A stretch of 8,948 nt of DNA. It comes from DATFLL01 sp035267785 (GTDB taxonomy: Bacteria > Pseudomonadota > Gammaproteobacteria > DATFLL01). The notes beneath the pieces were generated by a model that saw nothing but the letters and a program-made list of their open reading frames with translations, did not search any database and had not been told where the DNA came from. The position numbers were made by a program, and so were the translations under genes. Below are positions 1 through 6,515 of the stretch, one piece after another. The stretch spans positions 1 through 8,948 of the forward strand of contig DATFLL010000103.1 in the NCBI GenBank assembly GCA_035267785.1. The letters run 5' to 3'. The first letter of the stretch is position 1; every line of letters begins with the position of its first letter.

Positions 1-31
1 CACCCGAAGCGAGAGCGGCGAAACCGACGCT
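1..31. other. Left-edge stretch upstream of ribF, unassigned
   Basis: These 31 bases are too short to assign. The ribF frame is open to the window edge with no in-frame stop, so the start of ribF rests on homology and not on a blocking stop codon. One other plus-strand frame stays open until a TGA at 39-41, so the tail of an upstream gene overlapping ribF by a few codons is possible but not demonstrable. A weak purine stretch (GAGAG at 11-15) lies rather far from the ribF ATG to be a good ribosome binding site. Confidence 0.3.
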
Positions 32-979
32 ATGGATTTGATACGCGGCCTGCACAACCTGCGCTCCGAGCACCGCGGCTGCGTCGCCACTATCGGCAAT
101 TTCGATGGCGTCCACCTCGGCCACCAGGCGGTGATCGGTCAGCTCGCCGAGCAGGCTGCGCGCTTCGACCTGCCGGCCACCGTGATTACCTTCGAGCCCC
201 AGCCGCAGGAGTACTTTGCGCCGCGGGAGGTACCGGCGCGTCTGACGCGCTTTCGCGAGAAGATGATCGCGCTGCGCCGCTTCGCCGTCGACCGGGTGCT
301 TTGTCTGGCGTTCAATGAGCAGTTGGCTTCGATGCCGGCCGAGGAGTTCATCCGGCACGTACTCATCGACGGGCTGGACGTGCATTATCTGGTCGTGGGC
401 GACGATTTTCGCTTCGGCGAGGGGCGGCGCGGAGACTTTCAGATGCTGGTCGATGCCGGTGCGGCCAATGCCTTCGAGGTGGTGAACATGCACACGTTCA
501 CCGTCGAGGGCGAGCGCGTGAGCAGCACGCGGGTGCGCTATGCCCTGGCCCAGGGCGATCTCGCCGGCGCCGAGCGTCTGCTCGGACGGGCGTATCGCAT
601 GGCCGGGCGCGTCGCCCACGGCGATCAGCGCGGGCGCAGCATTGGCTTTCCCACGGCCAACATTCATCTGCACCGCAAGGCCTCGCCGGTGCAGGGGGTG
701 TACGCGGTGGAGATGTTCGGTCTGGCAGGCGAGCCCATACCCGGCGTGGCCAACGTCGGCAACCGTCCGACGGTCGACGGCACGCGCACGCTGCTCGAGG
801 TACACCTGTTCGACTTCGATCGCGACATCTACGGCCAGCACGTGCAGGTGAGTTTCGTGCACAAGCTGCGCGACGAGATCCGCTTCGAGTCTTTCGAGGC
901 ACTGAAGACGCAGATCGAGCTCGACGCCCAGCGCGCGCGCGAGTTCTTCGTGCACCACTACGCGCACACGCGAGACTGA
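32..979 (+). CDS. ribF: Bifunctional riboflavin kinase / FAD synthetase RibF
   Basis: RibF phosphorylates riboflavin to FMN and then adenylylates FMN to FAD in the cytoplasm, supplying all flavoenzymes. The 315-residue length is normal for the family. The N-terminal adenylyltransferase half shows the nucleotidyltransferase signature GNFDGVHLGH at residues 22-31 and the SSTRVR motif near residue 165. The C-terminal flavokinase half shows GRAYRMAGRVAHGD followed by GFPTAN, then GVYAV, NVGNRPT and EVHLFDFD, all typical of the riboflavin kinase fold. The start MDLIRGLHNL aligns with the E. coli start MKLIRGIHNL, which supports the ATG at 32 although its ribosome binding site is weak. It lies 42 bases upstream of ileS, the usual gammaproteobacterial order, and is probably cotranscribed with it. 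No truncation or missing motif is seen. Confidence 0.97.
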   Translation: MDLIRGLHNLRSEHRGCVATIGNFDGVHLGHQAVIGQLAEQAARFDLPATVITFEPQPQEYFAPREVPARLTRFREKMIALRRFAVDRVLCLAFNEQLASMPAEEFIRHVLIDGLDVHYLVVGDDFRFGEGRRGDFQMLVDAGAANAFEVVNMHTFTVEGERVSSTRVRYALAQGDLAGAERLLGRAYRMAGRVAHGDQRGRSIGFPTANIHLHRKASPVQGVYAVEMFGLAGEPIPGVANVGNRPTVDGTRTLLEVHLFDFDRDIYGQHVQVSFVHKLRDEIRFESFEALKTQIELDAQRAREFFVHHYAHTRD

Positions 980-1021
980 TCATTAAGGCAACGCAGGCGA
1001 CATACCAGAAGCGAGAACGCA

Positions 1022-3883
1022 GTGACCGACTACAAAGACACGCTCAACCTGCCCAAGACGGACTTTCCGATGCGCGGCAATCTCGCCCAGCGCGAGCCCG
1101 AGACGCTGAAGCACTGGCAGGCGATGGACCTCTACGCGAAGCTGCGCGAAGCGGGCGAAGGCCGTCCGCGCTTTGTGCTGCACGACGGCCCGCCGTACGC
1201 CAACGGCGACATTCACATCGGTCACGCGGTCAACAAGATCCTCAAGGACATCATCGTCAAGGCGCGCGGCCTGGATGGTTTCGATGCCCCGTACATACCC
1301 GGCTGGGATTGCCACGGACTGCCCATCGAACTGCAGGTGGAAAAGAAGATCGGCAAGGCCGGCCGGAAGGTCGACGCCGCGACCTTCCGCGACGCCTGCC
1401 GCGAGTACGCACGCAAGCAGGTCGACGGCCAGCGCGAGGACTTCAAGCGTCTTGGCGTGCTCGGCGAGTGGGACCGGCCGTATCTGACCATGGACTTCGC
1501 CTTCGAGGCCGATATCATCCGTGCGCTGGGGCGCATCATCTCCAATGGTCATCTGCACAAGGGCTTCAAACCCGTGCACTGGTGTACCGACTGCGGCTCG
1601 GCCCTGGCCGAAGCCGAAGTCGAATACGAGGACAAGACCTCGCCGACCATCGACGTGCGCTTCGAGGTGCTCGACGAGGAGGCTCTGATGGCGCGCTGCC
1701 ATCACGTCGACGGGCATGAGGGCCGCGGTCCGGTCTCGGTGGTCATCTGGACCACCACGCCCTGGACGCTGCCCGCCAACCAGGCCGTGGCGCTCAACCC
1801 CGAGTTGGACTATGTCGTCGTGCAGACCGAGGGCGTGGGCGATCACGCCCCCGAACGCCTGATCCTGGCCGACGCCCTGCTGAAGGACACGATGGCCCGC
1901 TACGAGGTGAGCGACTACCGAGTCGTCGCCTATTGCCGCGGTGCCGACCTCGAAGGCCTCAAGCTCGCCCATCCGTTCTATAAGCGCGAGGTGCCCGTTA
2001 TCCTGGGCGACCATGTGACCACCGAAGCCGGTACCGGCGCCGTGCACACCGCGCCCGGCCACGGCCAGGAGGACTACGCGGCCGGCCTGCACTATCACCT
2101 CAAGGTCGACAACCCGGTCGGCCCCGACGGCAAGTTCGTCGAGGGCACCGAGCGCTTCGAAGGCCTGCACGTGCTCAAAGCCAACCCCGAGGTCGTCGAC
2201 GTGCTCAAGGCCGAGGGCAAGCTCGTACACGAGGCGAGCGTGCGCCACAGCTATCCGCACTGCTGGCGCCACAAGACGCCGATCATCTTCCGCGCCACGC
2301 CGCAGTGGTTCATCAGCATGGACCAGCAGGGTCTTCGCGACGCGGCCCTGCGCGCCATCGGCCAGACGTGCTGGATGCCCGAGTGGGGCCAGGCGCGGAT
2401 CGAGGGCATGGTGTCCAACCGCCCCGACTGGTGTATCTCGCGCCAGCGCACCTGGGGTGTACCCATCGCACTGTTCGTCGAGCGCAAGAGCGGCAAGCTG
2501 CATCCCGAGACCGAGCGCCTGATCGAAGAGGTCGCCCAGCGGGTCGAGTCCAAGGGCGTCGATGCCTGGTTCGAGCTGGATCCGGCCGAGCTGCTGGGCG
2601 CGGATGCTGAAAACTACGACAAGGTCACGGACACCCTGGACGTGTGGTTCGACTCGGGTGTGACGCACTATGCGGTGCTCGAGCGCCGTGAGGGCATGGA
2701 GGAGTTCCCGGCGGCCGATCTGTACCTCGAAGGGTCGGATCAACACCGCGGCTGGTTCCAGTCCTCGCTGCTGACCTCGGTGGCCATGCGCGGCGTTGCG
2801 CCCTACAAGGGCGTGCTGACGCATGGCTTCACGGTCGACGCCAAAGGTCAGAAGATGTCCAAGTCCAAGGGCAACGTCGTCGCCCCGCAGAAGGTGGTCA
2901 ACACCCTGGGCGCCGACATTCTGCGCCTCTGGGTGGCGGCGACGGATTATCGCGGCGAGATGAGCGTCTCCGACGAGATCTTAAAGCGCACGGCCGATGC
3001 CTATCGGCGCATCCGCAATACGGCGCGTTTTCTGCTCGCCAACTTGACCGGTTTTGACCCGGCGGCCCACCGTCTGGAGGAGAGCGACATGCTGGCCTTG
3101 GACAAATGGGCGGTGGAGCGTGCCCGCCAGGTGCAGGAACAGGTCGTGAGCGCCTATGACCGCTACGAGTTCCACCAGATTTATCAGCGCGTGCACAACT
3201 TCTGCGCCGTGGATCTCGGCAGCTTCTATCTGGACGTCATCAAGGACCGCCAGTACACCACGCAGGCCGACAGCGTCGCGCGCCGCTCGGCGCAAACCGC
3301 GCTGTATCACATCGTCGAGGCCATGGTGCGCTGGCTGGCACCGATCCTCAGTTTCACCGCCGAGGAGATCTGGCGGCACATCCCCGGCGAGCGAGCCGAG
3401 TCCGTGTTCCTGTCGACCTGGTACGAGCTGCCCGAGCAGTACGTGTCGAAGGAGGAGGCCGACAAGGGCATGGGCATGGATTTCTGGAAGCAGGTCATGG
3501 AGGTGCGCGAGGTGGTGGCCAAGGAGCTCGAGCGCCTGCGTGTGGCCGGTGGCATCGGCGCCTCGCTCGATGCCGAGGTCGACCTGCACTGCGGCCGTGA
3601 GCTCTACGACCGCCTGGGCGAGCTGGAGGATGAGCTGCGCTTTGCGCTGATCACCTCGTATGCGCGGGTGCATCTGGCCCGGACACCGCCCGACGAGGCC
3701 GTCCACTTCACCCTGGCCGAGGGCGACGAGCTGTGGGTGGCGGCCGCCCCTTCGGTGCATCCCAAGTGCGTTCGCTGCTGGCACCACCGCGCGGACGTGG
3801 GCAGCGACCCCGCGCACCCGGATATCTGCGCGCGCTGCGTGGAGAACATCGCCGGCGACGGCGAGCAGCGGAGGTTCGCCTGA
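1022..3883 (+). CDS. ileS: Isoleucine--tRNA ligase IleS (bacterial type 1)
   Basis: This class I aminoacyl-tRNA synthetase charges tRNA-Ile and edits mischarged valine. It is 953 residues long, close to the E. coli enzyme. The Rossmann catalytic domain carries the HIGH signature at residues 65-68, GWDCHGLPIE near 94-103 and the KMSKS loop at 611-615. The inserted editing domain shows TTTPWTLPAN (244-253) and HTAPGHGQEDY (342-352), whose Asp351 corresponds to the conserved editing aspartate. The C-terminus has a zinc ribbon with Cys916, Cys919, Cys936 and Cys939, as in the type 1 form; the type 2 form associated with mupirocin resistance differs. The start is a GTG at 1022, chosen because MTDYKDTLNLP matches the E. 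coli start MSDYKSTLNLP; the preceding purine stretch is weak. The stop codon overlaps the lspA start. Confidence 0.98.
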   Translation: MTDYKDTLNLPKTDFPMRGNLAQREPETLKHWQAMDLYAKLREAGEGRPRFVLHDGPPYANGDIHIGHAVNKILKDIIVKARGLDGFDAPYIPGWDCHGLPIELQVEKKIGKAGRKVDAATFRDACREYARKQVDGQREDFKRLGVLGEWDRPYLTMDFAFEADIIRALGRIISNGHLHKGFKPVHWCTDCGSALAEAEVEYEDKTSPTIDVRFEVLDEEALMARCHHVDGHEGRGPVSVVIWTTTPWTLPANQAVALNPELDYVVVQTEGVGDHAPERLILADALLKDTMARYEVSDYRVVAYCRGADLEGLKLAHPFYKREVPVILGDHVTTEAGTGAVHTAPGHGQEDYAAGLHYHLKVDNPVGPDGKFVEGTERFEGLHVLKANPEVVDVLKAEGKLVHEASVRHSYPHCWRHKTPIIFRATPQWFISMDQQGLRDAALRAIGQTCWMPEWGQARIEGMVSNRPDWCISRQRTWGVPIALFVERKSGKLHPETERLIEEVAQRVESKGVDAWFELDPAELLGADAENYDKVTDTLDVWFDSGVTHYAVLERREGMEEFPAADLYLEGSDQHRGWFQSSLLTSVAMRGVAPYKGVLTHGFTVDAKGQKMSKSKGNVVAPQKVVNTLGADILRLWVAATDYRGEMSVSDEILKRTADAYRRIRNTARFLLANLTGFDPAAHRLEESDMLALDKWAVERARQVQEQVVSAYDRYEFHQIYQRVHNFCAVDLGSFYLDVIKDRQYTTQADSVARRSAQTALYHIVEAMVRWLAPILSFTAEEIWRHIPGERAESVFLSTWYELPEQYVSKEEADKGMGMDFWKQVMEVREVVAKELERLRVAGGIGASLDAEVDLHCGRELYDRLGELEDELRFALITSYARVHLARTPPDEAVHFTLAEGDELWVAAAPSVHPKCVRCWHHRADVGSDPAHPDICARCVENIAGDGEQRRFA
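3870..3874 (+). promoter_or_regulatory. Ribosome binding site of lspA, inside the end of ileS
   Basis: GGAGG at 3870-3874 lies 8 bases before the ATG at 3883. It fixes the lspA start there, against a reading frame that is open about 50 codons further upstream inside ileS. The ATG shares a base with the ileS TGA (TGATG at 3881-3885), an arrangement that usually goes with translational coupling. Confidence 0.75.
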
Positions 3884-4419
3884 TGCTGCGTTGGCTTTGG
3901 CTGGCGGTCGCGGTCGTGGCGCTGGATCAGATCAGCAAGGCCGCCGCCAGTGCGGAGCTGATGCTGTACAAACCGTTGGCCGTACTGCCGGGTTTCAATC
4001 TCACCTTGATGCACAACACCGGTGCTGCCTTCAGCTTTTTGCACGACGCCAGTGGCTGGCAGCGTTGGTTCTTCGCGGGCATCGCGGCGCTGGTCAGTAT
4101 CGGTATCGTCTGGTGGATGCGCAAGCTGCGCCCGGACGAGACGTGGCACGCGGTGGCGCTGGCGCTGATACTCGGCGGTGCGCTCGGCAATCTCTGGGAC
4201 CGCCTGACCTTAGGCTACGTGGTCGATTTCATCGAGGTCTATTACCGGCAGTGGTACTGGCCGGCCTTCAATCTCGCCGACTCGGCGATCAGCGTCGGGG
4301 CGGCGATGTTGATCTATGACGGCGTGCGAGGGCTGTTCTCGCGCGAGACGGGTCACGATACTTCGCCTGACGACACGGAAGGCAATTCCACGCATGACCG
4401 GTCCGGGGGAGGGCGCTGA
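3883..4419 (+). CDS. lspA: Lipoprotein signal peptidase LspA (signal peptidase II)
   Basis: LspA is an inner-membrane aspartyl protease that removes the signal peptide of diacylglyceryl-modified prolipoproteins at the lipobox cysteine. The protein has 178 residues from the ATG at 3883. Four hydrophobic segments are visible at roughly 2-20, 61-78, 88-106 and 131-147. Family motifs are all present: DQISK at 15-19, MHNTGAAFSF at 43-52, GGALGNLWDR at 98-107, VVDFIE at 113-118 and FNLADSAIS at 129-137. Asp115 and Asp133 are the expected catalytic pair. Residues 151-178 form a hydrophilic, charged tail rich in Asp, Ser, Thr and Gly, slightly longer than in E. coli and probably cytoplasmic. The frame extends upstream within ileS, but the Shine-Dalgarno sequence and family length argue for this start. 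Confidence 0.96.
   Translation: MLRWLWLAVAVVALDQISKAAASAELMLYKPLAVLPGFNLTLMHNTGAAFSFLHDASGWQRWFFAGIAALVSIGIVWWMRKLRPDETWHAVALALILGGALGNLWDRLTLGYVVDFIEVYYRQWYWPAFNLADSAISVGAAMLIYDGVRGLFSRETGHDTSPDDTEGNSTHDRSGGGR
4405..4413 (+). promoter_or_regulatory. Ribosome binding site of fkpB
   Basis: A purine run, GGGGGAGGG, inside the last codons of lspA ends 8 bases before the fkpB ATG at 4422. It supports that start and suggests fkpB is read from the same transcript as lspA. Confidence 0.65.
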
Positions 4420-4421
4420 GC

Positions 4422-4886
4422 ATGTCGAACGAAGGCCTTGAAATCGGACCGCGCCGCGAGGTCGTGATGCACTACACCGTTACCCTGGACGACGGGACCG
4501 TCGCCGATACCTCCCGCGACGACGATCCGCTGTCCTTTGTCGTCGGGGACGGGTCCCTCATCGATAGCCTGGAACGCAAGCTCTACGGGTTGCGGGCCGG
4601 CGACAAGCGGGATTTCCGGCTCGGCCCCCACGAGGCCTTTGGTTTTTCCGACCTGGATAACATTCACCGCCTGCCGCGGGCGGATTTTCCCGGCGACCTG
4701 CCGCTCGAGCCGGGTACGATTATCGGCTTCGACACGCCCTCGGGCGAGGAGGTGCCGGGGACCATACAGGCGCTCGAGGACGACACCGTGGTGGTCGACT
4801 TCAACCACCCGCTCGCCGGCTATGAGATTACGTTCGATGTGGAAATTATCGAGGTCCGCGAGGCCGCAGGGGGCCACGAGCCCTGA
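4422..4886 (+). CDS. fkpB: FKBP-type peptidyl-prolyl cis-trans isomerase FkpB (SlpA)
   Basis: This is a small cytoplasmic SlyD/SlpA-type isomerase and folding helper. The 154-residue length is close to the roughly 149 residues of E. coli FkpB. The FKBP core is visible as MHYTV (16-20), DDGTVADTS (23-31), VGDGSLIDSLE (41-51), GLRAGDKRDF (56-65) and the PHEAFG motif (69-74). An insert-in-flap domain follows at roughly 76-122, and the core resumes with VDFNHPLAG (125-133) and a final strand TFDVEIIEV. There is no histidine-rich metal-binding tail as in SlyD, which favours FkpB. Its position between lspA and ispH is the conserved gammaproteobacterial place for this gene. The start lies 2 bases after the lspA stop. 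Confidence 0.94.
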   Translation: MSNEGLEIGPRREVVMHYTVTLDDGTVADTSRDDDPLSFVVGDGSLIDSLERKLYGLRAGDKRDFRLGPHEAFGFSDLDNIHRLPRADFPGDLPLEPGTIIGFDTPSGEEVPGTIQALEDDTVVVDFNHPLAGYEITFDVEIIEVREAAGGHEP

Positions 4887-4892
4887 GGGACT

Positions 4893-4921
4893 TTGCGTCC
4901 GGGCGCCCCGGCCTCTAAAAT
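4893..4921 (+). promoter_or_regulatory. Candidate sigma70 promoter for ispH
   Basis: TTGCGT at 4893-4898 and TAAAAT at 4916-4921 are separated by 17 bases, the ideal spacing. The -10 box matches TATAAT at five of six positions and the -35 box keeps the key TTG. It lies in the only sizeable gap of the plus-strand block, about 50 bases before the ispH ATG. The spacer contains a short palindrome (CCGGG, three bases, CCCGG, at 4899-4911). This is inferred from sequence only; read-through from fkpB is also possible because no terminator is present. Confidence 0.45.
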
Positions 4922-4972
4922 GACTATCGAGTGACGACCTGATTTCCCACTGACCGAGGCGCTTTCTTCCCG

Positions 4973-5917
4973 ATGCAGATTCTCCTGGCCAACCCCCGCG
5001 GCTTTTGCGCCGGCGTCGACCGCGCCATCGATATCGTCGACCGCGCCCTGGCACTGTTCGGCGCGCCGATCTACGTCCGCCACGAAGTCGTGCACAACCG
5101 CTTCGTGGTCGATGGCCTGCGCGACAAGGGTGCGGTGTTCGTCGACGAGCTCGACGACGTGCCCGACGGCGCCACCGTGATCTTCAGCGCCCACGGGGTC
5201 TCGCGCGCCGTGCGCGAGGAGGCCGAGCGGCGCGGCCTGACCGTGTTCGACGCCACCTGTCCGTTGGTCACCAAGGTACATATGGAAGTCGTGCGGTACA
5301 GCCAGGCCGGGCGCGAGTGCGTGCTCATCGGCCACGAGGGCCATCCCGAAGTGGAAGGCACCATGGGCCAGTTCGACCCCAGCCACGGCGGGCAGATGTA
5401 CCTGGTCGAGGACGTCGGGGACGTGGCCAAGCTCAAGGTGCGCAATCCCGACGAGCTAGCCTTCGTCACGCAGACCACCTTGTCCATGGACGACACTGCG
5501 GCCGTGATCGACGCGCTGCGGGCGCGATTCCCGGCGATTCACGGTCCGCGCAACGACGATATCTGCTATGCCACCCAGAATCGCCAGGACGCGGTCAAGG
5601 AGATAGCCGCGCGCGCCGATGTGGTGCTGGTGGTCGGATCGCCCAACAGCTCCAACTCCAACCGCCTCAAGGAGGTTGCCGAGAGGCAGGGCGTAGCCGC
5701 CTATCTCGTCGATGACGCCGAGCACCTGGAGCGCGAGTGGGTGGAGGGCAAGACCTGCATCGGCCTGAGCGCCGGCGCCTCGGCCCCCGAGGTCCTGGTC
5801 ACTCGCGTTATCGAGCGGCTGAAGGAATGGGGCGCGACCGAAGTCGTCGAACATACCGGCAAGCCCGAGACCATCGTCTTTCCCCTGCCCAAGCCGCTGC
5901 AGCGTATGACGGCCTGA
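4973..5917 (+). CDS. ispH: 4-hydroxy-3-methylbut-2-enyl diphosphate reductase IspH (LytB)
   Basis: IspH catalyses the last step of the methylerythritol phosphate pathway, reducing HMBPP to isopentenyl and dimethylallyl diphosphate with an iron-sulfur cluster. The protein has 314 residues, against 316 in E. coli, and begins MQILLANPRGFCAGVDRAI, nearly identical to the E. coli start. The three cluster cysteines are Cys12, Cys96 (DATCPLVTK) and Cys198 (DDICYAT). Substrate-site motifs are present: HEVVHN with His41, GHPEVEGT with His124 and Glu126, TQTTLS at 166-171, and NSSNSNRL near 225. The C-terminal GASAPE motif is also intact. The Shine-Dalgarno is poor: GAGG at 4956-4959 lies 13 bases before the ATG. 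The gene has its own candidate promoter and ends just before the shared terminator. Confidence 0.98.
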   Translation: MQILLANPRGFCAGVDRAIDIVDRALALFGAPIYVRHEVVHNRFVVDGLRDKGAVFVDELDDVPDGATVIFSAHGVSRAVREEAERRGLTVFDATCPLVTKVHMEVVRYSQAGRECVLIGHEGHPEVEGTMGQFDPSHGGQMYLVEDVGDVAKLKVRNPDELAFVTQTTLSMDDTAAVIDALRARFPAIHGPRNDDICYATQNRQDAVKEIAARADVVLVVGSPNSSNSNRLKEVAERQGVAAYLVDDAEHLEREWVEGKTCIGLSAGASAPEVLVTRVIERLKEWGATEVVEHTGKPETIVFPLPKPLQRMTA

Positions 5918-5933
5918 GCCGAGGGCCGAAGCC

Positions 5934-5978
5934 GAACAAAAAAAGCCCCGCCACGGCTGTGGTGGGGCTTTTTTGTTC
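5934..5978. terminator. Bidirectional Rho-independent terminator between ispH and pilE
   Basis: An 11-base-pair stem pairs 5944-5954 with 5959-5969 (AGCCCCGCCAC with GTGGTGGGGCT, one G-U pair on the plus-strand RNA) around the four-base loop GGCT. It is preceded by seven A and followed by six T, so either strand gives a stem followed by a U-run. The outer GAAC and GTTC also pair, making the whole element nearly palindromic. It lies 17 bases after the ispH stop and 19 bases from the pilE stop, ideally placed to stop both converging transcripts. Confidence 0.93.
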
Positions 5979-5996
5979 TTTGTCGCCGGCTGTCGC

Positions 5997-6449
5997 CTAT
6001 TTCGACCAGCAGCCCTTGCTCGGGTTGCCCGATTTATCCTCCGAGCTCTTCTTGCCCGTGTGGTCGAGGATGAACTTGTAGCACTTCGTGTCCGCCGTCT
6101 GACCGCCCTTCGCGGTGGCGGTCAGGCGATAACAGAAATACGTCGTACTGCCGGCCTTGGTGCCTTTGCAGCCCGCGCTGTTCGGAATGGAAAGCGCCAG
6201 TGTGTAACGATCCTGCGGTGTCGTGGACCCGCCGATATTGGCGATATTGTTGGTATAGGAGCCATTGTCCGTATACAGCCGCTCCTCGCGCTGCGCCGCC
6301 TTGGTCAGGGCGATGACCGCATCGGAGCGATATTGCTTGCGCATCTGCGACTGATAGACCGACCAGGCAATGGTCGCCAGGATGACGAGGACCGCCACGG
6401 TGACGATCAATTCAATGAGCGTAAAGCCCTGCTGTTCGCGTTTGTGCAT
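5997..6449 (-). CDS. pilE: Type IV pilus minor pilin PilE
   Basis: This is a prepilin of the PilE minor pilin family, inserted in the inner membrane, matured by the prepilin peptidase PilD and built into the pilus or its priming complex. The 150-residue protein has a short basic leader MHKREQQG ending in Gly8, then FTLIELIV, with Phe9 as the mature N-terminus and Glu13 as the conserved Glu5. A hydrophobic helix covers about 9-31. The stretch EERLYTDNGSYT (56-66) is typical of PilE. Four cysteines (94, 106, 123, 147) could form two disulfides, and the C-terminal Cys-Trp is also typical of the family. The ATG is preceded by GGGGGGAAG about 11 bases upstream, an acceptable ribosome binding site. 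It lies 66 bases downstream of pilY1 on the same strand and converges with ispH, as in Pseudomonas. Another minor pilin name cannot be fully excluded. Confidence 0.9.
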   Translation of the reverse strand: MHKREQQGFTLIELIVTVAVLVILATIAWSVYQSQMRKQYRSDAVIALTKAAQREERLYTDNGSYTNNIANIGGSTTPQDRYTLALSIPNSAGCKGTKAGSTTYFCYRLTATAKGGQTADTKCYKFILDHTGKKSSEDKSGNPSKGCWSK

Positions 6450-6481
6450 AGTCCGATCCGCTTCCCCCCAAATGTGACCCC

Positions 6482-6511
6482 AGTATGCCGCCGTCCCTGG
6501 CGGCCTGTCCA
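6482..6511 (-). promoter_or_regulatory. Candidate promoter with palindromic spacer before pilE
   Basis: On the minus strand the 66-base gap after pilY1 contains TGGACA (6506-6511) and CATACT (6482-6487) separated by 18 bases, resembling sigma70 -35 and -10 boxes at five and four of six positions. An inverted repeat GCCGCC / GGCGGC (6487-6492 and 6499-6504, six-base loop) fills most of the spacer and overlaps the -10 box by one base. It could be a separate promoter for pilE, an operator, or merely an mRNA hairpin between two cotranscribed genes. It has no T-run in either direction, so it is not a typical terminator. Confidence 0.3.
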
Positions 6512-6515
6512 GGAC

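Noticed and set aside
980..1021. A promoter or leader element between ribF and ileS
   Set aside because: The 42-base gap shows no convincing -35/-10 pair and no stable hairpin; cotranscription with ribF is simpler.
983..2824. A 613-codon open frame on the minus strand opposite ileS
   Set aside because: It lies fully antisense to an unmistakable ileS. Its translation is low in complexity (rich in Val, Leu, Ala, Gly, His, Asp), shows no domain, and is what high-GC codon bias produces on the opposite strand.
2981..3817. A 278-codon minus-strand open frame opposite the 3' part of ileS
   Set aside because: It has the same antisense codon-bias pattern as the longer shadow frame, with no recognisable motif.
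3733..3882. An N-terminal extension of LspA by about 50 codons inside ileS
   Set aside because: The extension is Arg- and Gly-rich, is out of frame with the zinc ribbon coding of ileS, and is not in the family. A good ribosome binding site precedes the ATG at 3883.
4899..4911. Hairpin after fkpB as a terminator
   Set aside because: The stem has only five base pairs and is not followed by a T-run.
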